Position numbers and translations under genes: made by a program
Shown here: piece by piece, positions 34,030 to 46,059 of the stretch
Numbering within the stretch: the stretch's first letter is position 1
Layout of the letters: the number at the start of each line of letters is the position of its first letter
Assembly: GCF_964204645.1 (NCBI RefSeq)
Contig: NC_134036.1
Location: 4,514,001 to 4,578,000 of the forward strand
Reading direction: 5' to 3'
Length of the DNA stretch: 64,000 nucleotides
DNA from: Tubulanus polymorphus
Lineage: Eukaryota; Nemertea; Palaeonemertea; Tubulaniformes; Tubulanidae
The notes under the pieces: model-generated
Databases searched by the model: none
The model's input: only the letters and a program-made list of their open reading frames with translations
Told to the model about the DNA's origin: nothing

Positions 34030-36770
34030 CGTGAATCGCAGTCACAACATTTTCACACATGTACAGATCTAAAAATATCCGCTTTTACGAACCTACGAAA
34101 GCAATGCGAAATCTGTTAATACAAAACTGTCGTCTTCTGTAAGCAACGTCAGCGCCCGATGTGAAATACCAAATCGCGAAATACGAATCGGAGCTGCACC
34201 CTTGATTTCGATAATTCAGACACCGGGACAACACACTCTGATCTGGATGACCAGCGTTTCGAAATAATGCGCCTTTCCGTGCGGGGTATTGACAACGCGC
34301 CGGTCAAACGATGAACAGGATCTTCGTTGCAACATTATTTTCTCGGAGAAAAAAAATCCTCCAAATACGACAAACAATATACGCGCGAAACTAAACAGCA
34401 ATGTGGTCTTAACCCCGAAGCTATTACGAAATTTCGATTTATTAGATAAAGTATTGCACAAAATGAATTAAAATTGAGATTTTGCGAAGATCAAGGTAAT
34501 TATTCGCCTATACCGAAGATTTCCTGTGTCCAGCGAGCCTCTACACTGAAGCTATAACGCGCCCACGTGACAAAACTGGGAATCAAAATGAAAGAGTTGT
34601 TTTTGGCTGCCGTGCGGAACACTATGGGCCTGACATACCATATAGAAGACAACGCGAATTTAGACATTTTTTCAAACAGTATTTGCCGTTGGGCTTTAAA
34701 GAATCAGATTTGTACAACTTGGAAGATACTCCCCCCTAAAACACGAGTTCATGATTACGGTTATACGCGCGCAAAAACGGCGGTCAATCTCGCCCTGTGT
34801 CGAACTGGGCTCGGTTTAGAGCGAAAAGGTAATTCATGATTTCATTATAACCCTAATTTCTCCGTTAATTCTGTTAATTTCAAATTAATTCAAAAATAGA
34901 TTCGAGAGTAAATCCTCTTTGGGAAACTCGGTCGTGAATGCGGGTGCACAAGACCCAGTTTCAAAGAGCTTCTTTTCTACAATCAATTTGAATTGTTGAA
35001 TTCAATGAATGTGATTAAGAATGATTGTCATTGGATGCAAATAATTGTGAAACTGGCCCCACGTAACAGGAAAAAAAAATGCTGAGACCAACCTTAAAAA
35101 TCTGTTTGGAGTAAGGACCAACTATATACCCATCGCTGCTGGTATCGACGTTTTTCGCTTCGCAAGCTGCCGAGCTTTCTTCAAGGTGAGCCATTGAACG
35201 TTCTAGTCCGATGATAGTTTCGTAAAGCGTCGCTGGTCACAAAACACCGCCGATCCCTGAAATTTAAGAATAAGGCCGAGCGTGTAAAAATAATAAACCA
35301 ACACCCTGGCGCAGCATTTTTAATTCTGAGTAAAAATCCCTTGGAAAGTCAAAGAATTTTAAGGTGTACATATTTCAACTTGTTCGAACGGCCGGACGGT
35401 CGGCACCACGACCCGGTCAGATTCGGCAATACACCCCCGATATAAAAATTATTCGTAAAAGACCAGCGTTAATGGGCAGCCGAACTAAGACATCGATTTT
35501 TGAACATCCGTTTTACGCTATATCCCAACAGGTTTCTCAGCCAAGTTCAATAGAGAAAAGTCACTCCTTCCGTAGTCCAGTGACGGCGTGGTATATGCGG
35601 TATGCGTTGCCGCATAGATCCGCGAAAATACGGATATACCCGCATCAAAAGTCCTGATTTTATTGACAACGAACGAATAAATTTAGACTAAAGTATCTAA
35701 TATGTGATAAACGAACTTTCGGCTATGATTTATTCAGTCTATTATGGATGATAGAGTTTTTCTAGTTTCAATTTCGTAAGATATTATGTTACGATACGAT
35801 ATCAACCCATTATAAAAAGACCGAGGTTTTTCAAAAGTATTCGCCGGATATTTTTTGCCACCGTCGCTATATTATATCAACTTTTTAAGTATAGTAAATA
35901 TAGCATCATTCAGTCGGCTTTTAAGCGGAATAAACACCGTTGAAAATCTAGAAAATATCCGACGAATTCAAATTCTCGAAACCTCTTGTTATATCATGCA
36001 TCGCATAACGCATCGTCGCTCGTACGCGCATGGGTTAGGATAGAAATTGAAAAAATAAAACAAATTCATCGTGCAGTTCAAATTCTAAACGACCATATGA
36101 ACAAGGTCAATAGGTCAGTCAGGTTTTCATCGACACACCTCACGTAACATTTTCATGGAAACTTTGATGATATTTCCCATATAGATACGAAGAACAAATG
36201 AACCGTTTGTTTTCTTTTTTATTGATGTCGCTTTAGGACTCTCTGCCAGACTTTACACGAAACGACCGTTGAACAATATCTCAGCAGAAAAGATGGCCTT
36301 TTCCGAGAATAGCCCGCGTAATCTTCGAATCAGAAGGGTGCATAATGGTTTATTGCTCCGTATTAACAAAGCATTACAGTCTAAGATAAGAAACCCACTA
36401 CGTACAAATGAAAAGAATTTTTAAAATTGAAAATTTATTTGAACAACCGAATTAAGCTTAAATCTATACTTATATTAGCAACTATTGATAAGTGTTTACA
36501 ATAAGAATAATGCTTCGCCCGAAAAATACTTTGCCCGAACGAATTTAGGGTTCTCGGGCAAGATCACCTTACCAGACCGAAATCGGGATTCCCGTGGGGA
36601 GAGGTTCACAATACTAACCTCCGCACGGGCAGATTGAGGCTTCTCAAGAAGGATCTTCTAACCGCCGAACGATTACTTACAGGGAAGATTTTCTCGACCG
36701 ACCGAATCGAAGATTTCCGGGGAAGACAACCACCCGACAGAATCGAGCGAAGCCATGTTCAGTTTTTACA
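34030..36770. other. Duplicated spacer unit A with relic exon
   Basis: Most of this spacer recurs with small indels at 38100-40690, and partly at 43300-44730 and 47400-48150. It holds a relic exon (35093-35256), a block cagtttcaaagagcttcttt / ttgaattgt / gtgaaactggcc also seen near 53540, 53800 and 57130, a conserved 36180-36430 block (gatgtcgctttaggactctc ... gcataatggtttattgctcc), and a GPCR-proximal block (ttcgcccgaaaaatactttg). An open frame at 34567-34839 has no recognised domain. Confidence 0.6.
35093..35256 (-). pseudogene. Relic 164-bp exon of an unidentified spliced gene (copy 1)
   Basis: Bounded by cttaaatttcag| and AAG|GTTGG on the minus strand. Most of it reads openly as TLYETIIGLERSMAHLEESS followed by AACEAKNVDTSSDGYIVG and YSKQIFK, a helical-looking acidic peptide. 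The first third is in another frame, with a TGA in the main frame, because of a 2-base net loss relative to the copy at 57235-57398. That copy has the same exon length (164) and splice borders. I do not recognise the family. Confidence 0.5.
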
Positions 36771-36773
36771 ACT

Positions 36774-37984
36774 CTACTTCGGTTTACTCGAGCTACTAGT
36801 AAATAACTTAATGAACTGCTTTCTGAAAACTCTTATTGTCGCGATGTAGATGAAAAAGTTGATGCAGTAAATGAATTGACGAAAAATCATGAACAATCTT
36901 TCCAAATCGTACCACAGGAACAGTAGAAAGAAATCATTGTAAATTGTTTTCAGTATGCGACCAGTGAATTCGTAATATAAGACGCCTACAAAACTGTTAA
37001 AACAAGACAAGAAACTACAAACGGCGTGCGGTAAAACCAGTACAATATAAACAATAACTACGACTAGCAGAGTTTTACTGGCTGAGTACGATCAGTTTTA
37101 TTTCTGAGCGGGTACGCGGATTTCTTAGCGCGCGATACAGCAGTTAACACTGACGCGATAACAATAACCACCGCCGGAAATATATCTTGAAGAAATACGT
37201 TGACAAACCTAATTACTTGTCGCATGTAGAATATGTGCCTTCGAGAATATCGACGGGATATTATTTTTGTAATATCACACGTCCACCGAAACGAGGTTTC
37301 GTTGTATCTGCGACGTACCTCAAGACGCACGTCGCTATTAAAAAAGAAAATGGACCCCATTTGTACGGCATACGCCCACAATACCACGACACCTACCGCT
37401 ATTTTACACCGAGTGGTGCTAAAATGTTTCATATGGAAGAAAGGAAAACGAATAGAAACTAATCGTTCGACAGCGATCACCAGAACTATGTAGTTAGATA
37501 TCGTTACAGCTTCTTCAAAGAATAGTCTATTCAATAAACACTGAGGAATCCATTGTCTGGGACCATAGTGAAAGTAGTAATGAATATTGTAAATAGTTGG
37601 ACATTGTGTTTTGAGTTTTGCGAACGACATAAAATGTACACTGCATCGGTGTAGTCCAAGCTGTCTGAGGAAGGAAATCAGCGAACTGGGGAAAAAATAA
37701 ATCACATTAAACAGCACGACAAATTGATCGCAGACGGCTAGAGTTATGAGATAGGGGAACGTAAAACGAACCGACTGATACCTTCTACATTTGATCAGTA
37801 AAATAATCGTCAGAAAGTTAAACACGCCTCCTAGCGGATACATGAACACAAGCCTGGCGAGTTGGCTGTAAAAACTGATACTTCTCACGTATTCATTGAA
37901 CTGCGCGATAAAAGCCGGCGGTTTCACGTACGGGATGAAAATCCGTCGAGTCGTCGTGATCGGGATCCCGGTGACATTATCCAT
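36774..37984 (-). pseudogene. GPCR copy 3, 10-bp deletion frameshift
   Basis: Starts MDNVTGIPITTTRRIF at 37984 and ends RKQFIKLFTSSSSKPK at 36774. It is intact through TM5, but near 37085 the sequence ggctgagtacg replaces ggctgaagatttctgagtacg. The deletion is flanked by a ctga microhomology, removes part of the loop before TM6 and shifts the frame; TM6-TM7 continue undamaged in another frame. The rest matches the 40.7, 44.7 and 48.2-kb copies. Confidence 0.9.
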
Positions 37985-38623
37985 CTTAAAACAGAGACTC
38001 TGCTGTGATAGAACAGAGGTCGGATACGAAAAGTGAGTTCTACTTCTCCCGCTGCTGCTGCTTCTGAACGTCAAACCGCAGGGCACGACTCAAAGACCTA
38101 TACTTATCTCCGTAGACAGTCAACGTTACGCGTGAATCGTAATCCAACATTTTCACACATGTACAGATCTAAAAATGTTCGCTTCCACGAACCTACGAAA
38201 GTAATGCGAAATATGTTAACACAAAACTGTCGTGTTCTGTAAGCAACGTCAGCATCTGATGTGAAATACCAAATCGTGAAATACAAATCGGAGCTGCGGC
38301 CTTGATTTCGATACCGCAGACACCAGGACAACACTCCCGTCTCGCCTTGTGTCGAACTGGGCTCGGTTTAGAGCGAAAAGGTCATAATTTCATAATAACC
38401 TTAATTTCTCCGTTAATTTTGTTTATTTTAAACAAATTCAAAAAATAGATTCGAGAGTCAATACTCTTTGGGAAACTCGGTTGTGAATGCGGGTGCACAA
38501 GACCCAGTTTCAAAAAGCTCCTTTTCTACAATCAATTTGAATTGTGATTAAGAATTATTGTCATTGGATGCAAATAACTGTGAAACTGGCCCAACGTAAC
38601 AGGAATAAAATACTGAGACCAAC

Positions 38624-38778
38624 CTTAAAAATCTGTTTGGAGTAAGGACCAACTATATACTCATCGCTGCTGGTATCGACGTTTTTCGCTTCGCAAGCTG
38701 CCGAGCTTTCTTCAAGGTGAGCCATTGAACGTTCTAGTCCGATGATAACGTCGCTCGGTCACAAACACTGCACGATCG
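38624..38778 (-). pseudogene. Relic exon of the unidentified spliced gene (copy 2)
   Basis: Same borders as the 35.1-kb relic (acceptor cttaaatttcag|, donor AAG|GTTGG) but 155 bases long through a 9-base loss at the gatgataacgtcg junction. Frames conflict between its first and later parts, so it is decayed. It sits in the second copy of the ~3.9-kb spacer/receptor unit. Confidence 0.5.
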
Positions 38779-39554
38779 CTGAAATTTAAGAAAAAGGCCT
38801 ATCGTTTAAAAATCATATCTACCAACACCCCAATGTAGCATTTTTAATTCTGAGTCAAAATCAGTTGAAAAGTCAATGAATTTAAGGTGTACATATTTCA
38901 ACTTGTTCGAACGGCCGGACGGTCGGCACCACGACCCGGTCAGATTCGGCAATACACCCCCGATATATAATTATTCGTAAAAGACCAGCGTTTATGGGCA
39001 GCCGAACTAAGACCTCGATTTTTAAACATTCGTTTTACGCTATATCCCAACAGGTTTCTCAGCCAAGTTCAATATAGAAAAGTCACTCCTTCCGTAGTCC
39101 AGTGACGGCGTGGTATATGCGGTATACGTTGCCGCATAGATCCGCGAAAATACGGATATACCCGCATCAAAAGTCCAGATTTTATTGACAACGAACGAAT
39201 GAATTTAGACTAAAGTATCTGATATGTGATAAAAGAATCTTCAGCTATGATTTATTCAGTCTATTATGGATGATAAAGTTTTTCTAGTTTTAATTTCGTA
39301 TGATATTACATTACGATACGATATCAACCCATTATAAAAACACCGAGGTTTTTTCAAAACTATTCGCCGAATATTTTTTTGCCGCCGTCGCTATATGATA
39401 TCAACATTTTAATTGTTGTCGAGGAAATGCAAACGATACGACGATGCGAGGCTAGTTCGTACATATAGCATCATTCAGTCGGCTTTCAAGCGGAATAAAC
39501 ACCGTTGAAAATCTAGAAAATATCCGACGAATTCAAATTCTCGAAACCTATAGT

Positions 39555-39830
39555 TATTTGAAATTAAGAATGACCCAAATTTTCAATTTTCGAAGTGTGA
39601 GATCACTTCACTGATAGAATTGTTTTGTATCCACTAAAAAGTGCTGGCAATTTCATATCAAACATTTATATTGATTTGCTATACTTTTGGCTATGTACTT
39701 TTTTATCAACTTTTTCATCGGGCGATAATTTGTATATTGTATAAACATTTTTTTTTTGTTCTGCTCAGTGAGCGTTGTAATTTGCTGTACGAATTAAAAG
39801 ATAAATTGAATTAAATTAAATTTCATGCAT
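39555..39830 (+). mobile_element. LINE-like 3' end fragment
   Basis: Inserted relative to the paralogous spacer at 35.98 kb. It ends gtgagcgttgtaatttgctg, tacgaattaaaagataaatt, gaattaaattaaatt, an untranslated tail plus short A/T-rich repeat of the kind found at the 3' end of CR1/L2-type non-LTR elements (from memory). No reverse-transcriptase coding remains. Confidence 0.4.
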
Positions 39831-40692
39831 CGCATAACGCATTGTCGCTCGTACGCCCATGGGTTAGAAATTGAAAGTAAAACGGTTTCAAATTCATCGT
39901 GCAGTTCAAATTCTAAATGACCATATCAAAATCATATAGGGGATACCGTAATACCACTCTAAAGGATGCCAGATTGCAGTGAGAGCAGCCCCTTCGACTA
40001 GTTCGCCATCTAGTGGACAACTAGGTCAATAGGTCAGTCAGGTTTTTATTGCCACCCCTCACGTAACATTTTCATTGAAACTTTGATGAAATTTTCCATA
40101 TGGATACGAAGAACAAATGAACCGTTTGTTTTCTTTTTTATTGATGTCGCTTTAGGACTCTCGGCCAGACTATACACGAAACGACAGTTGAACAATATCT
40201 CAGCAGAAAAGATGGCCTTTTCCGAGAATAGCCCGCGTAATCTTCGAATCAGAACGGTGCATAATGGTTTATTGCTCCGTATTAACAAAGCATTACAGTC
40301 TAAGATAAGAAACCCACTATGTACAAATTGAAATAGTTCGAAAATCGAAAATTTTAACAATCGAATGAAACTTAAACCTATCGTAACTAGCAACTATTGA
40401 TAAGTGTTTACAGAAAATAATGCTTCGCCCGAAAAATACTTTGCCCCAACGAATTTAGGGCTCTCGGGCAAGATCACCTTATCAGACCGAAATGGGGATT
40501 CCCGTGGGGAGAGGTTCACAATACTAACCTCCGCCCGGACGAAATGAGGCTTCTCCAGAAGGATCTTCTAACGGCCGAACGATTACTTCCAGGGAAGATA
40601 TTCTCGACCGACCGAATCGAAGATTTCCGGGGAAGACAACCACCCGACTGAATCGAGCGAAGCCATGTTCATTTTGAACAACGCTACTTCGG

Positions 40693-41890
40693 TTAACTCG
40701 AGCTATTAGTAAATAACTTAATGAACTGCATTCTGAAAACTCTTATTGTCGCGATGTAGATGAAAAAGTTGATGCAGTAAATGAATTGACGAAAAATCAT
40801 GAACAATCTTTCCAAATCGTACCACAGGAACAGTAGAAAGAAATCATTGTAAATTGTTTTCAGTATGCGACCAGTGAATTCGTAATATAAGACGCCTACA
40901 AAACGATTGAAACAAGACAAGAAACTACAAACGGCGTGCGGTAAAACCAGTACAATATAAACAATAACTACGACTAGCAGAGTTTTACTGGCTGAAGATT
41001 TCTGAGTACGATCAGTTTTAGTTCTGAGCGGGTACGCGGATTTCTTAGCGCGCGATACAGCAGTTAACACTGACGCGATCACAATAACCACCGCCGGAAA
41101 TATATCTTGAAGAAATACGTTGGCAAACCTAAGTACTTGTCGCATCAAGAATATGTGGCTTCGAGAATATCGACAGGATATTACACGTCCACCGAAACGA
41201 GGTTTCGTTGTATCTGCGACGTTCCTCAAGACGCACGTCGCTATTTAAAAAGAAAATGAACCTCATTTGTACGGCATACGCCCACAATACCACGACACCT
41301 ACCGCTATTTTACACCGAGTGGTGCTAAAATGTTTCATATGGAAGAAAGGAAAACGAATAGAAACTAATCGTTCGACAGCGATCACCAGAACTATGTAGT
41401 TAGATATCGTTACAGCTTCTTCTAAGAATAGTCTATTCAATAAACACTGAGGAATCCATTGTCTGGGACCATAGTGAAAGTAGTAATGAATATTGTAAAT
41501 AGTTGGACATTGTTTTTTGAGTTTTGCGAACGACATAAAATATACACTGCATCGGTGTAGTCCAAGCTGTCTGAGGAAGGAAATCAGCGAACTGGGGAAA
41601 AAATAAATCATCTTAAACAGCACGACAAATTGATCGCAGACGGCTAGAGTTATGAGATAGGGGAACGTAAAACGAACCGACTGATACCTTCTACATTTGA
41701 TCAGTAAAATAATCGTCAGAAAGTTAAACACGCCTCCTAGCGGATACATGAACACAAGCCTGGCGAGTTGGTTGTAAAAACTGATACTTCTCACGTATCT
41801 ATAGAACTGCGCGATATAAGCCGGCGGTTTCACGTACGGGATGAAAATCCGTCGAGTCGTCGTGATCGGGATCCCGGTGACATTATCCAT
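40693..41890 (-). pseudogene. GPCR copy 4, 14-bp deletion frameshift
   Basis: Starts MDNVTGIPITTTRRIF at 41890 and ends at 40693. Near 41175 the sequence cgacaggatattacacgtcc lacks 14 bases present in the 37.2-kb copy (cgacgggatattatttttgt...). This breaks the frame in extracellular loop 2, just after the RWTC cysteine. TM1-TM4 and TM5-TM7 are each open. Upstream and downstream flanks match the other minus-strand copies. Confidence 0.9.
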
Positions 41891-43548
41891 CTTAAAACAG
41901 AGACTCTGCTGTGATAGAACAGAGGTCGGATACGAAAAGTGAGTTCTACTTCTCCCGCTGCTGTTGCTTCTGAACGACAAACCGCAGGGCACGATTCAGA
42001 GACCTATACTTATCTCCGTAGAGAGTCTTCGCGTCGCGTGAATAGTAATCCAACATTTTCACACATGTACAGATCTAAAAATGTTCGCTTCCACGAACCT
42101 ACGAAAGCAATGCGAAATATGTTAACAGAAAACTGTCGTCTTCTGTAAGCAACGTCAGCATCTGATGTGAAATACCAAATCTTGAAATACAAATCGGAGC
42201 TGCGCCCTCGATTACGACACCGCAGACACCAGGACAACACTCCCGTCTGTGTGATCAGCGTTTCGAAATTTGCCTTTTTCGTATATGATCTTGACAACAC
42301 GTGGGTCGAACGGTGATTAGGACCTTTCTTGCAACATCATCCGCCGGAGAAAACACATCACGGATACGATATGCAATGGTAACGATGTTCGTATCACCTT
42401 GGGCCATACAGCTATAACCAAATCTCGATGTATCAGATGCTCGAATGATTAGGCGCTTCGAAGTAAGATTGTTAAAATGTACGGGAACTTATGATTTCTA
42501 ATTATCGAATAAATAATTCCTTCGAACGACAATCACTATTTCAGAAATCGTCAAAAACCAAACTTGATCTCATAATTTCTAAGCGAATTCTTACTACCGA
42601 ATCCGAAAAGAAAGATAACCTTCTTGAAAACGCTTCGATTTTTCGTCACTTATTCGGCCGAGAATGTTTCTCTTTTATCTATAAATTATTTATTATTTTC
42701 TTCAAAATTATCCTTTTCTGCAAAAGTTTCCTGTATATCAAAGTTGAAAAAATTAACGCGCATAAAAAAAAACACTTTTTTCATTTATTTCGGTTATTTC
42801 GAACGGTTTTTGTCGCTACTGAGAGAAAATATTTGAATCAGTGAAAATTGCCTGGATTCAGTTTTTTTTGGATAATTTTTAATTGGTAAAATATACAAAG
42901 CAAGAAGCCATTCAGAAATTAATTATTGGAAATCATAATCCGAGCTCTTAGACTTATAAGATGAAATGAAAACAGTTTTTGTCTTAGATACGTGTTAACG
43001 GTAAAATGTACAGTTTAAGCTAAAATTCTTGTACGTAAATTTGCAAAATACGCGGCTACGAGTCGTATTACGTATTATCGTATTAATTATTACGATATTG
43101 TGCACAATATCAATGATAATTGAATTATCAGTATTCATGAAGTTAATTATATTCAATAAACATTTTTATGTGATTTTCGTTCGGGCCGAGTCAGAAGGTG
43201 ACTTTGGTTTGTTTTTAAATAGCCAATTCAGGATAACTGATTCAGGAGAACTGCGGCGACCTAAAACGTCTTTACGATTGACTAAATTTTCGAAACCTAT
43301 TGTTATATCGCGCATCGCATAACGCATCGTCGCTGGTACGCGCATGGGTTAGAAATTGAAAAAATAAAACGGTTAGAAATTCATCGTGCAGTTCAAATTC
43401 TAAACGACCATATCAAAATCGCCACTCGTTCAAAAATATACGTCATGCCCACAAACCTGTTCTAATGAGATACGAAATTACAAACCGCGTTCGATAAACC
43501 TAGCCCGATATAAACAGAAACTACGACGATCAGAGTTTTACTGGCTGA

Positions 43549-43828
43549 ATGAGACGAGAAGATACACAATATCCGTGTATGATGACAACGAGAGAAATCC
43601 CACAATAACGAACCCAAGATTGAAAAATTCTATACCGGAATGATTCAATTTGATGAGGAGCGACGTTTCGGCTAACTACTGTTAGCCATCATCAGGCGTA
43701 CTGTACATCAGGCATTAGGTACGCATGATGATGGCTAACAGTTGTTAGCCGAAACTTTGCTCCTCAAATATAATCATTATGATGTAGAATTTTTCAATCT
43801 TGGATTCGTTATTGTGGGATTTCTCTCG
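43549..43828. mobile_element. 280-bp palindromic element with 12-bp target-site duplication
   Basis: Inserted into GPCR-derived DNA: TTTACTGGCTGA is present on both sides (43537-43548 and 43829-43840). The arms are inverted (cgagagaaatcccacaataa at the left, ttattgtgggatttctctcg at the right), about 115 bases each, with a short spacer, preceded by about 40 unpaired bases at the left. Each arm contains the CTGATGATGG...GAAAC stem-loop motif (43665-43696 minus, 43725-43755 plus). No coding capacity; its class is uncertain. Confidence 0.8.
43665..43696 (-). ncRNA. CTGATGA-stem-GAAAC stem-loop, copy in left arm
   Basis: Minus strand: CCTGATGAT, GGCTAAC, AGTA, GTTAGCC, GAAAC. The 7-bp stem differs from the 19.7-kb copy (GGCTGTT/AACAGCC) at paired positions, so pairing is kept. 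The mirror copy at 43725-43755 has ATGATGAT in place of CTGATGAT. Confidence 0.35.
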
Positions 43829-44730
43829 TTTACTGGCTGACGATTTTCGCGGTAAAAGCATTCATTCTTTCTTAAATATCTACTCAGGTCATTTTGAATA
43901 TATCGAAAGAATGAATCACATTATACAGCACGACTAAGTGATCAGTGACGGATGGAGTTATGATATGGGGGATACCGTAATACCACTCTAAAGCATGCCA
44001 CAATGCAATGAGAGCAGCCCCCTTCGACTAGTTCGCCATCTAGCGGACAATTAGTTCAATAGGTCAGTCAGGTTTTTATTGACACACCTCACGCGACATT
44101 TTCATGGAAACTTTGATGATATTTTCCATATGGATACGAAAAACGAATGAACCGCTTGTTCCCTTTTTTATTGATGTCGCTTTAGGACTCTCTGCCAGCT
44201 ATACTTTACACGAAACAACAGTGGAACAATATCTCATATCCGTAAGCAGCAAAGGTGGCCTTTTCCGCGAATAGCCCGCGTAATCTTCGAATCAGAACGG
44301 TGCATAATGGTTTATTGGTCCGTATTAGCAAAGCCTTACATTCTAAGATAAGAACCCACTACGTAAAAATTAAAACAATTTTAAAATCGAAAATTTATTT
44401 TAACAATCGAATTAAGCTTAAACCTATCTTATATTAGCAACTATTGATAAGTGTTTACAGAAAATAATGCTTCGCCCGAAAACTACTTTGCTCGAACGAA
44501 TTTAGGGCTCTCGGGCAAGATCACCTTACCAGACCGAAATCGGGATTCCCGTGGGGAGAGGTTCGCAATACTAACCTCCGTCCGAGCGGATTGAGGCTTC
44601 TCAAGAAAGATCTTCTAACCGACGAACGATTACTTCCAGGGAATATATTCTCGACCGACCGAATCGAAGATTTCCGGGGAAGACAACCACCCGACTGAAT
44701 CGAGCGAAGCCATGTTCAGTTTTTACAACT

Positions 44731-45945
44731 CTACTTCGTTCTACTCGAGCTACTAGTAAATAACTTAATGAACTGCTTTCTGAAAACTCTTATTGTCGCG
44801 ATGTAGATGAAAAAGTTGATGCAGTAAATGAATTGGCGAAGAATAACGAACAATCTTTCCAAATCGTACCATAGGAACAGTAGAAAGAAATCATTGTAAA
44901 TTGTTTTCAGTATGCGACCAGTGAATTCGTAATATAAGACGCCTACGAAACTATTGAAATAAGACAAGAAACTACAAACGGCGTGCGGCAAAACCAGTAC
45001 AATATAAACAATAACTACGACTAGCAGAGTTTTACTGGCTGAAGATTTCTGAGTACGATCAGTTTTAGTTCTGAGCGGATACGCGGATTTCTTAGCGCGC
45101 GATACAGCAGTTAACACTGACGCGATCACTATAACAGCAGCGGTAAATATATCTTGAAGAAATACATTGGCAAAACTTAGCATTTGTTGCATATAGTATA
45201 CGTGCCTTCGGGAATATTGAGTGGATATTATTTTCGGAATTTTACACGTCCACCGATACCTGGTTTCGTTGTATTTGCGTCGTTCTTCAAGACGCACGTC
45301 GCTATACAAAATAAGTAACCCGATTTGTACGGCGTACGCCCACAAGACCACGACACCTACCGCTATTTTACACCGAGTGGCGCTAAAATGTTTCATATGA
45401 AAGAAAGGAAAACGAATAGAAACAAATCGTTCGACAGCGATCACCAGCACTATGTAGTTAGATATCGTTACAGCTTCTTCTAAGAATAGTCTCCTCAATA
45501 AACACTGAGGAATCCATTGTCTGGAAACAGAGTGGAAATAGTAAATATGGTAAATATTTGGACATTGTTTTTTGAGTTTTGCGAGTCTCATGGAATATAC
45601 ACTGCATCGGTATAGTCCAAGCTTTCTGAGGAAGGAAATCAGCGAACCGGGGAAAAAATAAATCACATTATACAGCACGACAAATTGATCGCAGACGGCT
45701 AGAGTTATGAGATAAGGGAACGTAAAACGAACCGACTGATACCATCTACATTTGATCAGTAAAATAATCGTCAGAAAGTTAAACACGCTTCCCAGCGGAT
45801 TTATGAATACCATCCTGGCGAGATGGTTCATGGAAAGTGCGATTGCCGCGTGTCTTTGGAACGATGTGATATAGGTGGGCGGTTTCACGTACGGGGTGAA
45901 AATCCGTCGAGTCGTCGTGATGGGGATCCCGGTGAGATTTTTCAT
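44731..45945 (-). CDS. Divergent FMRFamide-receptor-like GPCR, copy 5 (intact)
   Basis: 404 residues from the ATG at 45945 (MKNLTGIPITTTRRIF) to SSSSRTK. Seven transmembrane segments as in the 48.2-kb copy, with ERF at the TM3 end and NFFIY in TM7. The N-terminal loop (SFQRHAAIALSMNHLARM) differs markedly from neighbours that have YRY(V/A)R(S/T)IS, and extracellular loop 2 reads LEERRKYNETRYRWTC. The TM5-TM7 half is nearly identical to the 48.2-kb receptor, as expected from recent duplication or gene conversion. Coding part intronless. Confidence 0.9.
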   Translation of the reverse strand: MKNLTGIPITTTRRIFTPYVKPPTYITSFQRHAAIALSMNHLARMVFINPLGSVFNFLTIILLIKCRWYQSVRFTFPYLITLAVCDQFVVLYNVIYFFPGSLISFLRKLGLYRCSVYSMRLAKLKKQCPNIYHIYYFHSVSRQWIPQCLLRRLFLEEAVTISNYIVLVIAVERFVSIRFPFFHMKHFSATRCKIAVGVVVLWAYAVQIGLLILYSDVRLEERRKYNETRYRWTCKIPKIISTQYSRRHVYYMQQMLSFANVFLQDIFTAAVIVIASVLTAVSRAKKSAYPLRTKTDRTQKSSASKTLLVVVIVYIVLVLPHAVCSFLSYFNSFVGVLYYEFTGRILKTIYNDFFLLFLWYDLERLFVILRQFIYCINFFIYIATIRVFRKQFIKLFTSSSSRTK

Positions 45946-46059
45946 CAGAAAACAGACACTCTGCTGTGATAGAACAAAGATCGAATACGAAAAGTGAGTT
46001 CTACTTCTCCCGCAGCTGCTTCTGAACGACGAACCGCAGGGCACAATTCAGAGACCTAT

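Larger units (their letters stand above)
38100..40690. other. Duplicated spacer unit B
   Basis: Parallel to 34030-36770. Extra material at about 39405-39825 is absent from unit A and includes a LINE-like 3' end, annotated separately. No functional gene seen. Confidence 0.6.
43437..43985 (-). pseudogene. GPCR remnant split by an inserted palindromic element
   Basis: 43437-43548 matches the TM6 region of the array receptors (aaattacaaaccgcgttcga, agagttttactggctga). 43915-43985 matches the TM2 region (cacattatacagcacgacta, gagttatgatatgggg). About 600 bases of receptor between them are missing, and a palindromic element sits in the first block. A similar scrap is at 47250-47400. Non-functional. 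Confidence 0.75.
42000..44730. other. Duplicated spacer unit C with receptor scraps
   Basis: About 42500-43290 resembles the TALE 3' untranslated region (cttgatctcataatttctaa, gaaaacgcttcgatttttcg, ttaacggtaaaatgtac, atgataattga). A receptor fragment split by a palindromic element follows (43437-43985), then the shared 44090-44730 block. No functional gene. Confidence 0.6.

Noticed and set aside
37187-37493. Plus-strand frames opposite the receptors (e.g. 37187-37493, 41208-41399, 48606-48908)
   Set aside because: They are antisense to the conserved receptor loops and recur only because the receptors are duplicated.
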